Source: Onchocerca lupi (taxonomy: Eukaryota > Nematoda > Chromadorea > Rhabditida > Onchocercidae). Taken from it: a DNA stretch of 64,000 bases. The stretch is taken from the NCBI GenBank assembly GCA_028564675.1, contig JAOVVO010000278.1, positions 1-64,000 on the forward strand, read 5' to 3'. Numbering within the stretch: position 1 is the first letter of the stretch; each line of letters opens with the position of its first letter. The position numbers were made by a program, and so were the translations under genes. The notes beneath the pieces are model-generated. The model did not search any database. It was given only the letters and a program-made list of their open reading frames with translations, and was not told the origin of the DNA. Positions 1 through 14,500 of the stretch are shown in pieces.

Positions 1-7
1 TTTTTTT

Positions 8-70
<63 letters not shown>
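1..70. repeat. Poly-T tract at window edge
   Basis: Almost pure T, interrupted by a G at position 8, abutting the truncated end of the Helitron fragment. Read on the minus strand this is a poly-A run. It may be a real homopolymer or the edge of an assembly gap. Confidence 0.9.
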
Positions 71-71
<1 letters not shown>

Positions 72-1562
72 TGAGTAAAGAATGTTGTTTTAGAAGATAT
101 TAGAGGTCATTCATTGCTGTTTAAGTATCTTCCAGCCTAATACTGCACGATTTCATCGATATGTAATACCACATTCCCATCACTTCTTTCTCACTGCACG
201 TCAAAAACTGCATGTCGTTGCCTTTATTCACGTACTTACAAATTTGATCGATTTAACGGAGTTACATTTATGTGCGCTTTGTATGTTTTTAATAGTAAAG
301 GGGAATATGGAACAACCTACCGGTTATCTACTTCGATGTCACCATTCTACGTTTGTATGGTTGCTAATTTACTGCTATCCCCTGCTAATCTTCTTTATAA
401 AGAATATCCATTATTTCTTATAACTGTGTTTAATGCTAATGCTCGAGGATATCACATAAAGCATTTTCCTGCATGGTGAATTTGGATTCAGTGTACCGCA
501 AGATCCATATATCATATTTTTTGTCACAACGTTATGATTTCTCCGCCGAACGATGTCATTTGGAAGTACGAGTGTATTTCTTGATTTTAGACAAGAAACG
601 CTTTGATTCGGCGAAATATCCGGTAAGCAAAGCTTTTAATGGCTCTAGTGGTTCTTCAAGTTGAGGCAGTTTAATTTTTTTCTTTCCGATTGCGCAGCAC
701 ATTCTTTTTGTTTCTCCATTAAATTTCAGAGTCGTGCAATAAAGAATACTTCAGTCATAGTGCCGATGAGAACATGCGGGCTCAAACTATAATCATCAAC
801 TAGGTTGTATCAGAATGCAAACAATTGTAATTGCATGACTGCTGAACATGAAATCGTTTTGACGCTGATCAAGAAATACTAAAGGTGAAGTGGTGCGACA
901 TGGTTCCAAAAGTGACGACAACTATGTTAACTCCAAATCCAACCTCCAATTCACAGATAAACGCAAAGATTGATGCAGCAACAGAAGTTCGGAGTTCCAA
1001 AAGTTCCAGTTCGACAGTTCAAAGCGACGCAACAGCAGCAACAATCCGATAATTCCCTAGAATAATATTCTCTATCAACGAAAAAGGAAAGAACAACCCA
1101 GTGACTAGTTGCCTGGATATTCTCTGATAATTTGTTACTGTTTGTTACGAAGAAACACTCTTCATCAATCAATAAAATCTTCCTCAACAGCTTTGATCTC
1201 TGTCACAAAAGACATAAAAATCTCTTCAAACCTACTGCTGACCTAGCCGAACAATCTCCAATCCAACCAAATTACAAATCAAATTACTAAATATCAATTT
1301 TTTTTTCGCCAACACTAACCAGACTGAGCAACAAAAACGTCTATATGTAAAATATGCGCGTATTGGAATGCAACGTTATGTCAAAATTTCAAAGCAGTAG
1401 ATGTGGACTTTCCGATGTCTAGGATTTTGAATTAATATAGATAAGGCGCGTGTTTAAGAACTTTCGGAAGTTTAAAATTTTGAACAAATGTTGACATTTT
1501 TATTTACATAAATTAGTTGGATCGGCCATACGGAGTGTGGCCAAGTCCAGCTATAAATATAT
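71..1562 (-). mobile_element. Truncated Helitron fragment (5' part, minus strand)
   Basis: The reverse complement matches the left 1.4 kb of the plus-strand Helitron at 40487-41925 nearly collinearly. Both copies share an imperfect palindrome at the 5' end (about 1520-1555 here), a block ending CTATATTAATTCAAAATC, a CAACAGCAGCAA-rich stretch near 960-1050, and the decayed zinc-finger part of the Rep-helicase (minus-strand remnant of NPNSPCM near 480). The right end at about 1562 is the element's 5' terminus. The left side stops near 71 at the poly-T tract, so the Rep core and helicase are missing. Numerous stops and indels make it inactive. The short open frames at 270-664 and 951-1187 are shadows of this element, not genes. 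Confidence 0.8.
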
Positions 1563-2565
1563 ATTTTTGATTAGTGGATATGAAAAGATACTTTCAAAGT
1601 GTCGAATAAATAACAAATTCTAGTTTAGACTTTGTTAAATAGAGAATAAGTCAACTAGAATGTGTTATATGTTCGAAATTTTACTTTCAAGTTATTTCGT
1701 GGATTTTTTTCAGCTCTATTCACATTATTCCTTTAATTTAGATGACTAACTGCTGGGTAATTGATCAGGGTTGAATATAATGTGGATTATTTCTCATATA
1801 ACATAGTTGCTGGAAAAGTGAGAGAGTTGTCGCGAAAGAAATGTCAAAAGCCGAAAGTCATCGGTAAAATGAGAGAGTTTTTAGAGAAGTTAAAAAAAAA
1901 AGAGTTCTGAAGAAATTGGAGAGGTATATATGGGAAGGTGTGATGCATTTCTCATGAAGTTCTGCCGATATTGAAATAATTTTTTTTCTTCTTTTTTTTT
2001 TTTTGTTCGGACGGGTTTTTTTTAATCACAATTATTTATGAAGTGAAGCGATGTGTAATATAAGTGGTCGAAGCTTTATGAGAGATCTCGGAATAATGTT
2101 GAAAAAGCGAGAATGAATCTTGTTAAATTTTAAAAAGTTTGATCTGCAATCGAAAGTTTTATAATTTGAAGTTGAATATTTAAAACTTAAAATTACAAAA
2201 AAGAATTTTTACAGTTGCTATTTTTAGTAGATTTATAATTATATAAGTATGATTTATAAGTACCGATACTTTTTATTTCTTATAATTCATAAAATTTTTT
2301 AGAGAGAATTGCTGGGATTCTGTTATATCTCGTGTATTCCATAGTGTTGGGCAGATCAGAGAACAATTACATTTGTCAGTGGAAGAATTACCATGGCTAA
2401 AAATTTAAAATTAATATGAGAGCAATAAGTTTTACACTTCTTAATTACTAGTTCGAATCGTCAAGTAGCATTTCTAATGGCACTTAAACAGCATTTCATC
2501 TTATTACCTAGTGTTAAATTTAGATAAGACTGATTTCAAATTTGTTATAAACTCAGGATATTGGA
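1563..2565. other. Intergenic, no gene seen
   Basis: AT-rich sequence between the Helitron fragment and the Ski2 gene. It contains a T-rich run at about 1980-2004. The Ski2 promoter and 5' UTR should lie at its right end; CTCAG just before the start codon (about 2549-2555) could be a trans-splice acceptor, which is inference only. Confidence 0.5.
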
Positions 2566-5500
2566 ATGAGCTTGGATATATGGCTCAAAAACAGCAAGCT
2601 TTACTCAAAGAATCAGGAATCGACGGTTAATGAAAATTATAAAGAAGATGTGAAAATGTTAGAGAAAGAAATTCACTCGGAAGCTGAATCCGTTTTCCGG
2701 AGTGGAGCATTGAAATTAATTGCGGAAAGTGTCAAAGAATATGGTATTTCAAGAACATACGAGTAAATAATTATTTCTCTTAGATTTAGATGCATAGGAA
2801 TCCATCTATAATTACATATTTTATTATACATCTCTAGCAAGAATATTATAAAACAGCTGCTGTATATCTCGAACTGTTTCATGATATTATGATATAGGTT
2901 AAAAATTTTTTCATAGTATTTGCCGATGTTGCTACCAGTACATGCTGGATATATAGGGTATGTTTCTGGAAGAATTCTCACCATATATATGCTCTCTCAT
3001 TCTACCATCATAATTAATATGTTTTTTACTAAATAACTGGGCAATATCTCATTTTAAAACATCTCGTTTTATAATTGATTTTTGTTTACTGTTTTGTTAT
3101 TGGAAATCTTATAAATCAGCTGATTTCTAGCGTTAGTTAGTTTTTTACTATATAAAAGTTGATTTGTTTTTCTAAAGTATTATTATATAAAAATTACCGC
3201 AGAGTTTTTTAAATATAGTTTCATTCCATCAATTTATTTGATGCTGATAGAAAAATTACTTCATCATTGTTGAAACGAAATCAGTAAATAAAATTTCAGA
3301 ACGCTGAAACCGTTATCGGATATTGAATGCCTAAAAGACCAGGTGCTGCGAAATTCAGCTGCGACATTAGAAATACAACCATTACGAAATTTAAAATCAG
3401 GCGAAGTCACTGGTTATATCGAGGTGTTGAATGACAGAAATGCTGAAACAGGTGATCCAAAAACATCGATGTCACTTACCAGGTCAGTATATGTCGCGTG
3501 ATTGGATTGATTTTATTTGATACAAATGGTGAGCATTTTATAATCAAAGATCAAAAAATTTGCTTTCTTTTCTCATGTATAATGAAGAACAAAAATGAAA
3601 CGAAATCCTTATAAAATGAAAGACAAGAACAAAATGCCTAATAAAGTGAATCCTTTTTTAATTTATGGCTTATAATATTTTCAAAGTACACTTGAAATTG
3701 TAATCGTAATTGGTGGCACTATGCTGTACATCATAGTCATCTATTAGCTTGAATTTTTTGTATTTTTGATTAATTATGACCATTGAAAAATCTGTCTAGT
3801 ATGAAGAAAGAAGAAAAAAATTTATTGTGAACTGATTTTAATAAGGAAGGAAGATAGGAAAAGAGAAAGAGGAAAACAATTATATTTGCAAATTTGATCA
3901 TTATTCAAATAATTTTCAGATCTCCAGATCCAAAAGGTGCATCAAATTTTATGGGTTCTGCCAGCAACATCCCTTTTATGCCCGGTAAGTATTTTGTTTT
4001 TTTGATATCCATTATCAAGACGAATGGAAACTTAAAAAATCGTAAAGTGATTTGAAAAAGAAGAATAGATTTGTTTCGACTTACCTTGACGGATGCTTAA
4101 GATTTTGGTTTTATTATTTTAATTTTTTCATAGTTTTTTGTCACAGTGATATCCAGGAGGATTCCTTTATTTATCTTTTGTTGGACAAACAAATTTGAAC
4201 TTTCCTTTCAAAATAGTCGTGTTATCATTTTATCTGCAGGTGGTTTCGATGCGGAAATCGAAAATGTACTTCGTTTAAGTGATATTGATGTCTGGGCAAG
4301 CGGAAACTTGGAGGAAGAAGTATATCTGCGTTTTAATGGCAAGCTATTTTTAGAATATTATTATTATTTTGAAATAATTGTATAACTTCAAGTGAAATTC
4401 ACTTTTTCTCTTTTGAAATGTAATTTTTTTGTTTTTTTTTTTTTTTTTTCTTTGGAAATTATATCAGAACTCTCACAAATTCTGGATTGCGTATTCCGGT
4501 GATTTTGAAGATTTTGAAGTCCATGAATAAAATCAAGATTTGATTTCTCTTGGTGAGGAAAATTCCGACAATTTCTCTCAAAGAAAAAAATCATTTCTAA
4601 TGATGGAAAAAATTTCCGTAATTTTTTTTCTCAAAAAAACCCAAATTTTGGTTTTACTTATATATTTCAAAATCTTCAAATCAACGAAGTGCAGAAGCCA
4701 GAATTTGTGAGCGTTTTGAACTAACTTTTAAAGGAAAAAAAAAAAGATGAGAGTAGGGACTTTTTTATTTGCTGAATTTGTAGATACAAATTATTTCTAT
4801 AAATTGTAAAATGTTTTTTATCCTTAAAATATCTAAGTGGCTTAAGTTTTTCTGCTTATGTTGCAGAATGCTCCACATCGGAATTACTCTTTTGCCTTCC
4901 TGGGATAAATGTTAATGGTCTTACTGAAGATGACATTCATGGCTTTCCTCAAGACAATCTTCATTTCGTTAACGATAATTTGGCTGATTTATTGGAATCT
5001 GCGGATATCAGTAATTCACCCAGTTCTTCAAAGATGGTCAGAAATAACTCTGAAAGCATAAAGGAGTCATGTAATGAATCTGAAGTTGATATAGAAATGG
5101 ATAAAGATTTCGAGGCAAGATTTTTGAATTTTCGTTGAGCTTTTCGTGAAAAAATGAATTTTCAGTTTGTATGGGCAAGCCGGTCCAATAACTACAAGTT
5201 GCTATGCAATCTGCTAAAAATAAACAACAAAATTTTTTTTTTGAAGTTTTGCACAACCTTCTAATGTAATTTAATGCAATTTTCCTATTAATTTATTCGA
5301 CATATGAAAATAAAAACTTTCAGTCTGCGTTACAATCTATAGTACCATAACTGATAATTGTTTTGCGCTGTTTAGACAGATTCATTTCCATTTAAGAAGA
5401 ATTATTTTTCTTATTATCGAAAGAAAAATATTATAGAAATATTTTAAAGTTGAGAAATAATGTGACCAGATTAAATAATACAAAAAGCATACTATTTCTC

Positions 5501-8500
5501 GTTTAACAATAAACGAAATGTAAAAAAGTTCTCTTTAATGACATGCTCTACCAATTCAATTGAGACATAGTGAAAATGGGAACTAACGATCCAAATAATT
5601 TTAATTCTAAAAAACGTTTGGAAGATATGTATGGTGTGCTAAATAAAATAGTATTTACTTTTTTTTAGCAGCTGGTGATCACAGTGGATGATGTTGAACC
5701 TTCATCAAGCGGAAAAGATGAATTGCAAGCGCAAGATAAAGAATATTCTTATGCTCATATTTTGAACACATCAAACAATGTTGTCGATTATGAAATACTG
5801 AAAAGTAATATGGCAAGACAGGTGAAAAAAATCATAAATCCAATTTTCTTAAATTCAGAAATATTTTCGTTTTAATTGATTTTCTGGAGTAAACAGTCAT
5901 GACAACTAATATCTAATTATTATTAGACTATCACAATTGATTCTCTGATTTTCTTTGAGAAAAGAATCATCATCTATATACAATTAGCACATCATTTATT
6001 CTTAACTGCGTAAATGTAAGGATAAATGACAGGTCTAGTTTTGCAAAATGCTAAATGCCTTCTCAGCTGCCATTTGTATATATGATTTTCGACAACAAAT
6101 TTCATTTTTAGTATCCATTTCAACTGGATCCATTCCAACAACAGGCGGTCATCTGTTTAGATCGTGGCGACTCAGTATTCGTTGCCGCTCATACTTCTGC
6201 AGGCAAAACCGTTGTTGCTGAATATGCTGTTGCTTTGTGCAATGTACATAAAACCAGGCAAAGCTAATTTTTGAACAATGTTATTTTAAAAAGACGAAGT
6301 TAAGCTTATTTGTTCCAGTTTCGTCCAGTATAAATGCTTAATCTTATATCAAAATAATTTCATCATTAAAAAAGATTTATAAATGTAGCAAAATGTAAGT
6401 TCAAAATAACTGATCTGCGTCATGACTTCTCTTCAGAGAGTCACAAGCAGCGGATGTAGTAAGAGCAGTCGTTCTACAAGAAACCCAAAACACTTATGAT
6501 GAATCATTTCTTATAATAATCTGGATAAATAAATAGTCTTTAGAGGAGAATTTGAATTAATACTTATGTTGTCATAAATTTGCACTTTTTGCAGAGCTAT
6601 ATATACATCACCGATAAAAGCACTTTCAAATCAGAAATTTCGCGAATTTAAGCTCATTTTTGAAGATGTTGGTCTTATAACAGGTGATATACAGTTGCAT
6701 CCAGAAGCTTTTTGTCTTGTAATGACAACAGAAGTTTTAAGGTCTGGTTTTGATTTTATTAAATGATTCCGGGGAATAATTATGAAGGACTAATAAATTT
6801 GATTACTTATACCATATTCTGGGAGCCAGTCTGGATAGAATATAATGTCTCACTCTGATTCTGCTTCACCGTAATATAACTCTATATCCAAAAATTTCAA
6901 GGATTGATCTCAATGATCGGTATGTTCTTGCTGGTGTTTAAGATAGATTGTTGAAAAAAATATTTTAATAAAAAATCAGAATTACTGTATCTTTTTGGTG
7001 TATCATTATGATTTTGGTTGCTTTTCAGATCTATGCTTTATAATGGTTCAGAAATTATTCGCGAACTAGAATGGGTCATTTTCGATGAAGTACATTATAT
7101 TAATGATGCAGAGGTTGTTCAGAATTCTTAAAAGCAATGAGAAATGAAAGTGAAAACTGTGAGGACTCTTGAATGTCAATGCAGCACTGCATTGGACTTT
7201 GAACAAGTTGAAATGACAGTAAATAGGCGTATTTCAATATTTTTTTTAAAAAATATTCAGGACAGGACCACCAAAATGTTTCTATGGATACATTTACTTA
7301 CTAGTCTGTTGATGGGATGATCGCTTAGCTTTAGTCATTCAGTATGATACGATATTTTATTAATGTCTTGAAATTTTTAAGCATGAATTTTGTCTCTATA
7401 CTGACAGTATTTACTTTTTCTCATTTTTTTTTTCTTTCTAGCGTGGTCATGTTTGGGAGGAAGTATTGATTATGTTACCAGCTCATGCTAAAATTGTTAT
7501 GTTAAGTGCTACTGTGCCTAACTGCGTTGAATTTGCTGATTGGGTAGGGTAAGTATTTGCTTTTTACCACCTAAAAAAACAAGAAAAACAACATAATTTT
7601 GAATTTTTTTTTTTGTAATTTTGAGTTTTCGTCAATTTAAAGTTTTGAACCTCTTCGTAATCGTTTCTATATAGCTTCTTTATCAGTCGAAGAAAGAGAG
7701 CCAAATCCAATCTAGTCAATTAATCTTCAATTAGTCGAAAATAACGTCGTTTTCATCAGTCTCGTTCTATTTTTCTATTTAATTGAAGATTTCAGACGCA
7801 TTAAAAAAAGACAAATTTATGTGATTATGACTGCGCGACGTCCTGTGCCATTGGAACATTTTTTGTATACCGGACAAGATGGTAAAACTAAAAAAGACAT
7901 GTTTAAAATTATCGACAGCAATGGACAGTTTTTGCAGAAAGGGTATATCTTCATATTGGCATTTTTTTTTCGATAGATTTATGTTTTGCATATCTTGCAT
8001 TATATATGTCTATTCTTCGATCGAACTGCCCAAACTATGACTGGAGCCATCCAGTTATTCAAGTTTTTGTATCCAGACTTCGAACATGTTCGAAGTGCAA
8101 AAACAATAATTTAAATGATCGGATGACTCCATTCAGTATGTTGTGTTAGAACCTATTGAAAGTTGCTCACTGTTTCAGTTGGTAATATTATATTTAATAG
8201 ATTCATTAGTTTCGCTGTCATAATTTGGATTCTGATATTTTTGGATATTTTTCCTTATTTCAGTGATGCTTTGGAAAATATTGCGTCGACTTCCTCTTCT
8301 ATTACACTGATATGCTTTGATTAATTTTTTTCAATAATTTATTTTTTCTTATATTTTAAAGGTACTCTCTAGCAAGTGCAGCAAAGGCAAACACACGGAA
8401 AGCAAATGCAAATGTGGGACCTGTTGGATATCGACCAAATAATAAAATTTTAAGTTATTTTGGAAATTCCAGGACTTTTTGATTTGATTTAGATTTTAGT

Positions 8501-11500
8501 TGCTGTTAATTGTGATCCTAAAAGTTCGAAGTTTGGATTTTTCATATTCTGATATTTCCAGGACAAGAATGTTTATACTACTGTTATCGATCATTTACGC
8601 ATGCAAAACATGTTGCCCGTTATTGTTTTTGTTTTTTCTAGACGAAGGTTTGACTTTCTCATTTTTTTATAAACAAGAAAAGGCGATTAAAAAAAATTTT
8701 TTTTCTCGCTGTTCAAGTGTATTTCTCCGAGAAAAAATTGAATTTGTTATGGTATTCTGAAGTCACGCTGAGTTCAAGCATGATATGATCGAAATTAGCA
8801 TACTGCTTTTTTCCAACTAAGAGCTATAAACGTTAAGCTAGAAATTATGTATACAAAATTCAAAATTTTCACAGTAACAGCAATATTATTATGTTACAGT
8901 ATTATAATATTATTGTATTGCTGTTATAATTTTTTGACCTGTCATAAGTGCTGATTTAATAAAAAGGGTTCCTCACTTTATTTTTTTCATTTAAAATTAT
9001 TTAAATTTAATATTAATTTACTAACAATTACTATGAAGATGTGATGATAATGCGTATTTGTTGCGATCAGTTGATTTAACTACGGAAAAAGAGAAATCCA
9101 GTATACATCATTTCTTCTCAAGATGTATTGCTCGATTGAGGGGTTCGGACAAACATTTGCCTCAAGTTAGTTTTATGGTTCATTTCATTGGAGAACATTT
9201 CTTTAGCTGTTCATTCATTTAATTCAGTGCTTTTAATATCACTAAGAATGCAGCCACAGCGTCGAAGATTCTATTTTGGGCAATTTCTTTTTTCATTCAT
9301 AACATATTCTCTCTAATATTCATTGCCTTGTTTATAGTCGTTTTGGTTTCCGTAAACATTAGATGATGAGTTTCGAAAGCCAAAAATGAAATGAAAATTA
9401 GAAATTAAAAAGTCTTTGCTTTTTCTTTTCCTAATATTGTGATGATTTCTTTGTTTTGAAATCATAATTCCATTATCAAGAGTAATAACACCTGTATCAT
9501 CATTTATTCGGCGAAGTGTTCTTTCTTCCTATTTATTTATTGAATTATATCTTTTATATAGTTTGTCAGTGATATTTTAATTGATTTCAGTATGACTGGA
9601 AATTATTCTAAATTTAATTCAATTCCAAATAATTTTTTAAAATCTTCGTAGGTACTGCAAATGAAAGAATTATGCAAACATGGTTTTGCAATACACCATA
9701 GTGGTATTTTGCCCATTTTGAAAGAAGTTGTCGAACTGCTCTTCCAAAAAGGATTAGTCAAGGTAATTGCTTCCATAATATCTATGAAAAGGAATTTTTT
9801 GAATTTTATGTTTTAAAAATCTATTTTTCTAAGTATATGCGGATTTTTTCAGGTAGAATATTATTTTAGCCAATAATGAGTGGCCAAGCTGGAAATTTAT
9901 TTCGTTGTATAAGCATGATTTTTTGATTGCAATTTGGGGCATGAAAATATTCGGGGCAAGTATTGCAGGTATTGTTTGCTACTGAAACTTTTGCGATGGG
10001 TGTCAATATGCCCGCTCGCACAGTGATTTTCGATACATTACAGAAACATGATGGTCGGCAGTTGCGTATGTTGAATCCTGGGGAATATATTCAGGTATTC
10101 CACCGATTTTATTTCTACAAATTTTTACTATGTGGAAATGACAACAAGACAGCAGTTTTTAAATCATTGACACTATTCTAAAAGTTCAAGGAAGATGAAA
10201 ATATTTATTTTTGTGTCATTTTATGGGAGAGCTCCAAATTATGACAGCGTAATCAGCAAGTAAAATGATCTAATATCGCTGCTGATGTTGACATGCTAAA
10301 AGAAATGAAAGTCCCTCGAGAATTTTAGTTGATTAGTTACTGATTGCCAGTTTCCATTCCATTTGATCAATTTTTTTCTTTGATTAAGCAGTTAATTTTT
10401 CACTTTCTGTCATAATTAATTGGTCTCTTTTTTTGAAAAACTTTGGGGAAGAAAATTTTTCGACAAAGTTAATTGATCATTAAGAATGATTTTTTAGATG
10501 GCTGGTCGTGCTGGACGACGAGGTCTGGATGCTACTGGGACTGTAATTGTTTTATGTAAAGGACCTTATTTTCCGGATTATTTAGATCTAGTCAATTGTA
10601 TGCAGGTGAAATATTCTCACTTTTCGCATAATCCTTTCATGTGTCAAAGATTGATAAATCTTTGGAATAAAATGATATCTTTTGAATATTAAAAATGTGA
10701 TGTGAAAGAAGAAGGTAGTAATGAGAGAGTGGAAGAAATGGTGTTGATTTGTCTCTGAGAGAAATTTTCAACATAAAGAAATAGTCAAAAAATTGAAATT
10801 TTTCGTATTTATATCTGTGTATTATTAGAAATTTTTTCACCATTCATGATATGAATAATAGAAGCCTTTTTTTTTTTTTTGCTTTCTTACGTGATTTCAA
10901 TTATTTCAGGGCAAACCGACAAAACTGGAGTCACGGTTTAGGGTAACATATTCAATGCTTCTCAATTTGCTGCGAGTAGAGCATCTGAGTGTCATAGATG
11001 TACTAAAGAGAAGCTACGTTGAGAGCGCATCACTAAGATCGGCACTGACGCAAAAAACACGTTTAAAAGAAGTAAGTTGAGATAAGTATATAAACTCTCA
11101 TAATTATTTGTTCTTGTGGACAAATTTTGCTTAATGTTAAATTCTTGATGGTGTGAATGAAGTTCTGGAATACTGACATGAATATTTTCCCAGGTAAAGT
11201 TTCGAGAATCCTACTCAGTTAATTGTTTTGGTTTTAATTTTTCTCGATGTTTATTCTATTGCGCCATTTATTTTATAATAAATACATGTCTAAACTTTTA
11301 CCGAAGCTAATTGTCCCTGGAGGAGATCTGGAATTTTAATCACTTTATTCAATTAATTATTTCAATTTACTTGCCTTGCTGTTATAACATCAATATTCAA
11401 TGTTTGGATTTTATATGATCAAAAATTAATGTTCGAGAGCCTTTTTGCTTTTAATTGTTAACGAGAAAATCCATTATCCTTCAGGAAGTTGTCTTATGTA

Positions 11501-14500
11501 TTTTATAAAATTGAAATTTCAGATTGAAAAATTGTTAGCATCGAAAGAAGATCTTAATTGTGCAACATGCTTTCCTATTGAAAACCATTCAATTGTTGAT
11601 TATTATGAGAGCTTAAGGATATTTCTGCGATCTCGAGCTGAATTATGGCCTGAATTGATTCGAATTCCGGTTGTGGATAAATTATTGTCACCGGGACGTT
11701 TAATTATTGTTTGTTTGCCAGAATTTGGACGAATTGCTACTGTAGCAATGATTCTTAAGGTTTATAAATAATTCATTGTCAAATTTTCCGTCTGAAGTCG
11801 AGGGTTGCTTTTGGACTCTTTTTGTTCGAAGATTTCTGTTATTAAAAATCATGATTTTACAATTCTTTTTATCCGATTTTATGAAAGGAAACTTTTATAG
11901 GCTTGCAATTTTTTAAATCCTAATTAATTGATTTTTTTTTTAAAGAAACCAATAATTCAAGATAATGGTATATGGGAGTTCAAAGAAAATGAGTTTACTT
12001 CTATTGATGGAAGACGATGGGAAAATTGCGGAACATGAAAAACGGAAAGTAGATTGTTTCTCACGAATGTCGGAGGAGGTTGGATTCTTTATTTGTGCCT
12101 CCTTTATTTTAATTTGGAATTTCGTGATACCGCTGAGATATATTTGAAAGGCATTATTATTTGTTTCCAGGAGCAACGAGAAATCTGTGAAAAAAGCCTA
12201 TTGCAATGTGCAGCATTTTATGGTCTTGAAGGTCTATCACCTCAAAAATTCTCTGATAAAATGCGAAGAATATGCACTATCGTGGATAGTGTACCTTTCG
12301 ATCGATTGATAGCAATTTGTCAAAAAACTTTGAAGATTGATCCACTGGCTGTCATAGAAGATATGAAAGAAAGAAATCATCCAAATTATCGGTATGCCTG
12401 TTTGTAATGATTTTTCTCTCCTTCATTTCTTTGTTTTTATGAATTTTATTCATCGAAAATTCTTTCTTGTAAGGCATGCGACAGATGCAATCGAAAAAAT
12501 GTGTTAGTCTTTGATTTCATCTTATTTTCTTCATCTTTATCTACTTGCTTTGTATGAAATATTCGTTGGATTTTGTACTTCATTTATAGAACTAAATCGC
12601 CAGATCAAGCTGTCCAGAAAATAATTGATGAAATTGATAATATGGCAGCAAATTGGGATAGCACGAAAAAAGGAAGTGTGAAATTACCCGGACAAGATAT
12701 ACAAGTGAATGATGTTGACATGTTCCAAAAATTACTTCATTTGAATGATTTCCGCAATTTTCTCATAAATGATGCAAATTTTTGTTGTCGACAGTGTCCA
12801 CTATTCCGAGAACATGTCAGTTTAATTTTCTCCATTTTAATTCATAAAAAACTTAAAACGCTTACCAGTTTTGGGGTAAAACCCACATCACTTCAAATAT
12901 TTTGACTTCCTTTCATTTCGATTTCTTCAATTTTACTTTATCGTTTTTGTTTTTAGTAAGTGCTTCATCTTAAAATTTTCAACTTGAATATTTTTTAAAT
13001 ATATTTTTTGATGTTCTTATCTACAATTAAGAAGAACTACATTGCAATTTGATTAACGTTTTTTCTTTTGATGAAAGACATCGAATTGTTTCTTGACAAA
13101 TTTTAGTTCGCATATGTACATGATAAAAAAAGCCTGCAAGACAAATGTGATGGACTCCGTTTAAAGCTTTCAACTGATGGTTTACTTCTTTCACAGGATT
13201 ATTACGATCGTATCAAAGTAATACTTCAATATTTGGTTGTCTGAATTATATATCTGTTATCATTTGTTTACTTGTCTTTTCATTTCTTTAACAATTCACT
13301 TCTGAATATTTTAGCTTTTACGTCGTTTGAATTACATTGATGATTCAAATTTGGTTTCTCTGAAAGGTCGTGTTGCTTGTGAAATACATCACCAGGTATA
13401 GTACGATTCTTACTTTTTTGTTTTTCTTTCTTTTTTTTAATCATTTGACAAATGATATATGCACTCAATGTTGTGCTGTAGTTGCAGTGATGGCACTCTC
13501 TTCTATTAGTTTATGTTTCAGGTTAATTTTTTCCTGGCAAATTTTTCTACATTTCTAGTAAGTAATTGCAAATCAAATAATGGAATCAAAGTTAAAATTA
13601 TATTTTTAGGAATTGCTGATTACGGAATTGATATTGGATAACAAATTCCACTATCGTTCATCTGCGGAAATAGCAGCTATGCTTTCAGTAACCACCTGTC
13701 AGCATAAGTCAAGGGAAGGAGAACACAGAAACGATAAAGATGAAATTGTGCGAACGCCACCAGTACTAAAGGAGGTATAAAAATCTCTTACTTATTGATG
13801 ATACTTGCATAAAATTACATATGCAAGTATAATTATAAATTCATATAGGAAGAACTCTTTCTCTATTGTTGGATGGGGTCATAATTTTAAAATTCTGAGA
13901 AAAGGAAAGAGAGGAACAATATTATGCATACTCCATAAGAATGCAAATTTTGAGGTAATTTTTGGAAAAGCCTGTGGCAATTTTTGACCTATTTATTCAT
14001 TTTCTAGTTAAAAGACGATGTCATTGAAGTATGTAACAGAATTGGAAAAATCCAACGAGAATGTGGTATAAAAGATGTCGATCTTTTTGAAGAATTGAGT
14101 TTTGATTTGATGCATGCAGTTCATGAATGGGCCAATTCTGTGGTAAAATTACGAATTTTTTTATAATTAGTTCAAATGTTGCATATATTTTTAGTATTTT
14201 TATTAAACTATAGTTAGTTATAGGCTTTCCATATCTAGGCTTATTTTCCACTTGCCTTTTTGAAATCTATGAAAGAATAGCCTCAGGTCTTTGGCTAAGA
14301 TGATTGTTCGATATTTTCTTGCTAATTTTATTTCACACAAGAAAAATTTTTTGATTTTTGAAAATTCCCGCTTTTCATTTAGACCGGAGAAGGCATCAAA
14401 TTCTGAAAAGAAGTTCACAGTTATTGCGATATCCCGTTAAATTTACTTGTTATCTGGCTATTAAGAATCCATTTTACCTGATCTTTAGTGCTGCTACGTT

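Noticed and set aside
951..1187. Minus-strand Cys-rich frame as a gene (DCCCCCVALN)
   Set aside because: The same sequence recurs in the Helitron at 40985-41120; it is transposon-derived, and the Cys run comes from a CAACAG-type repeat.
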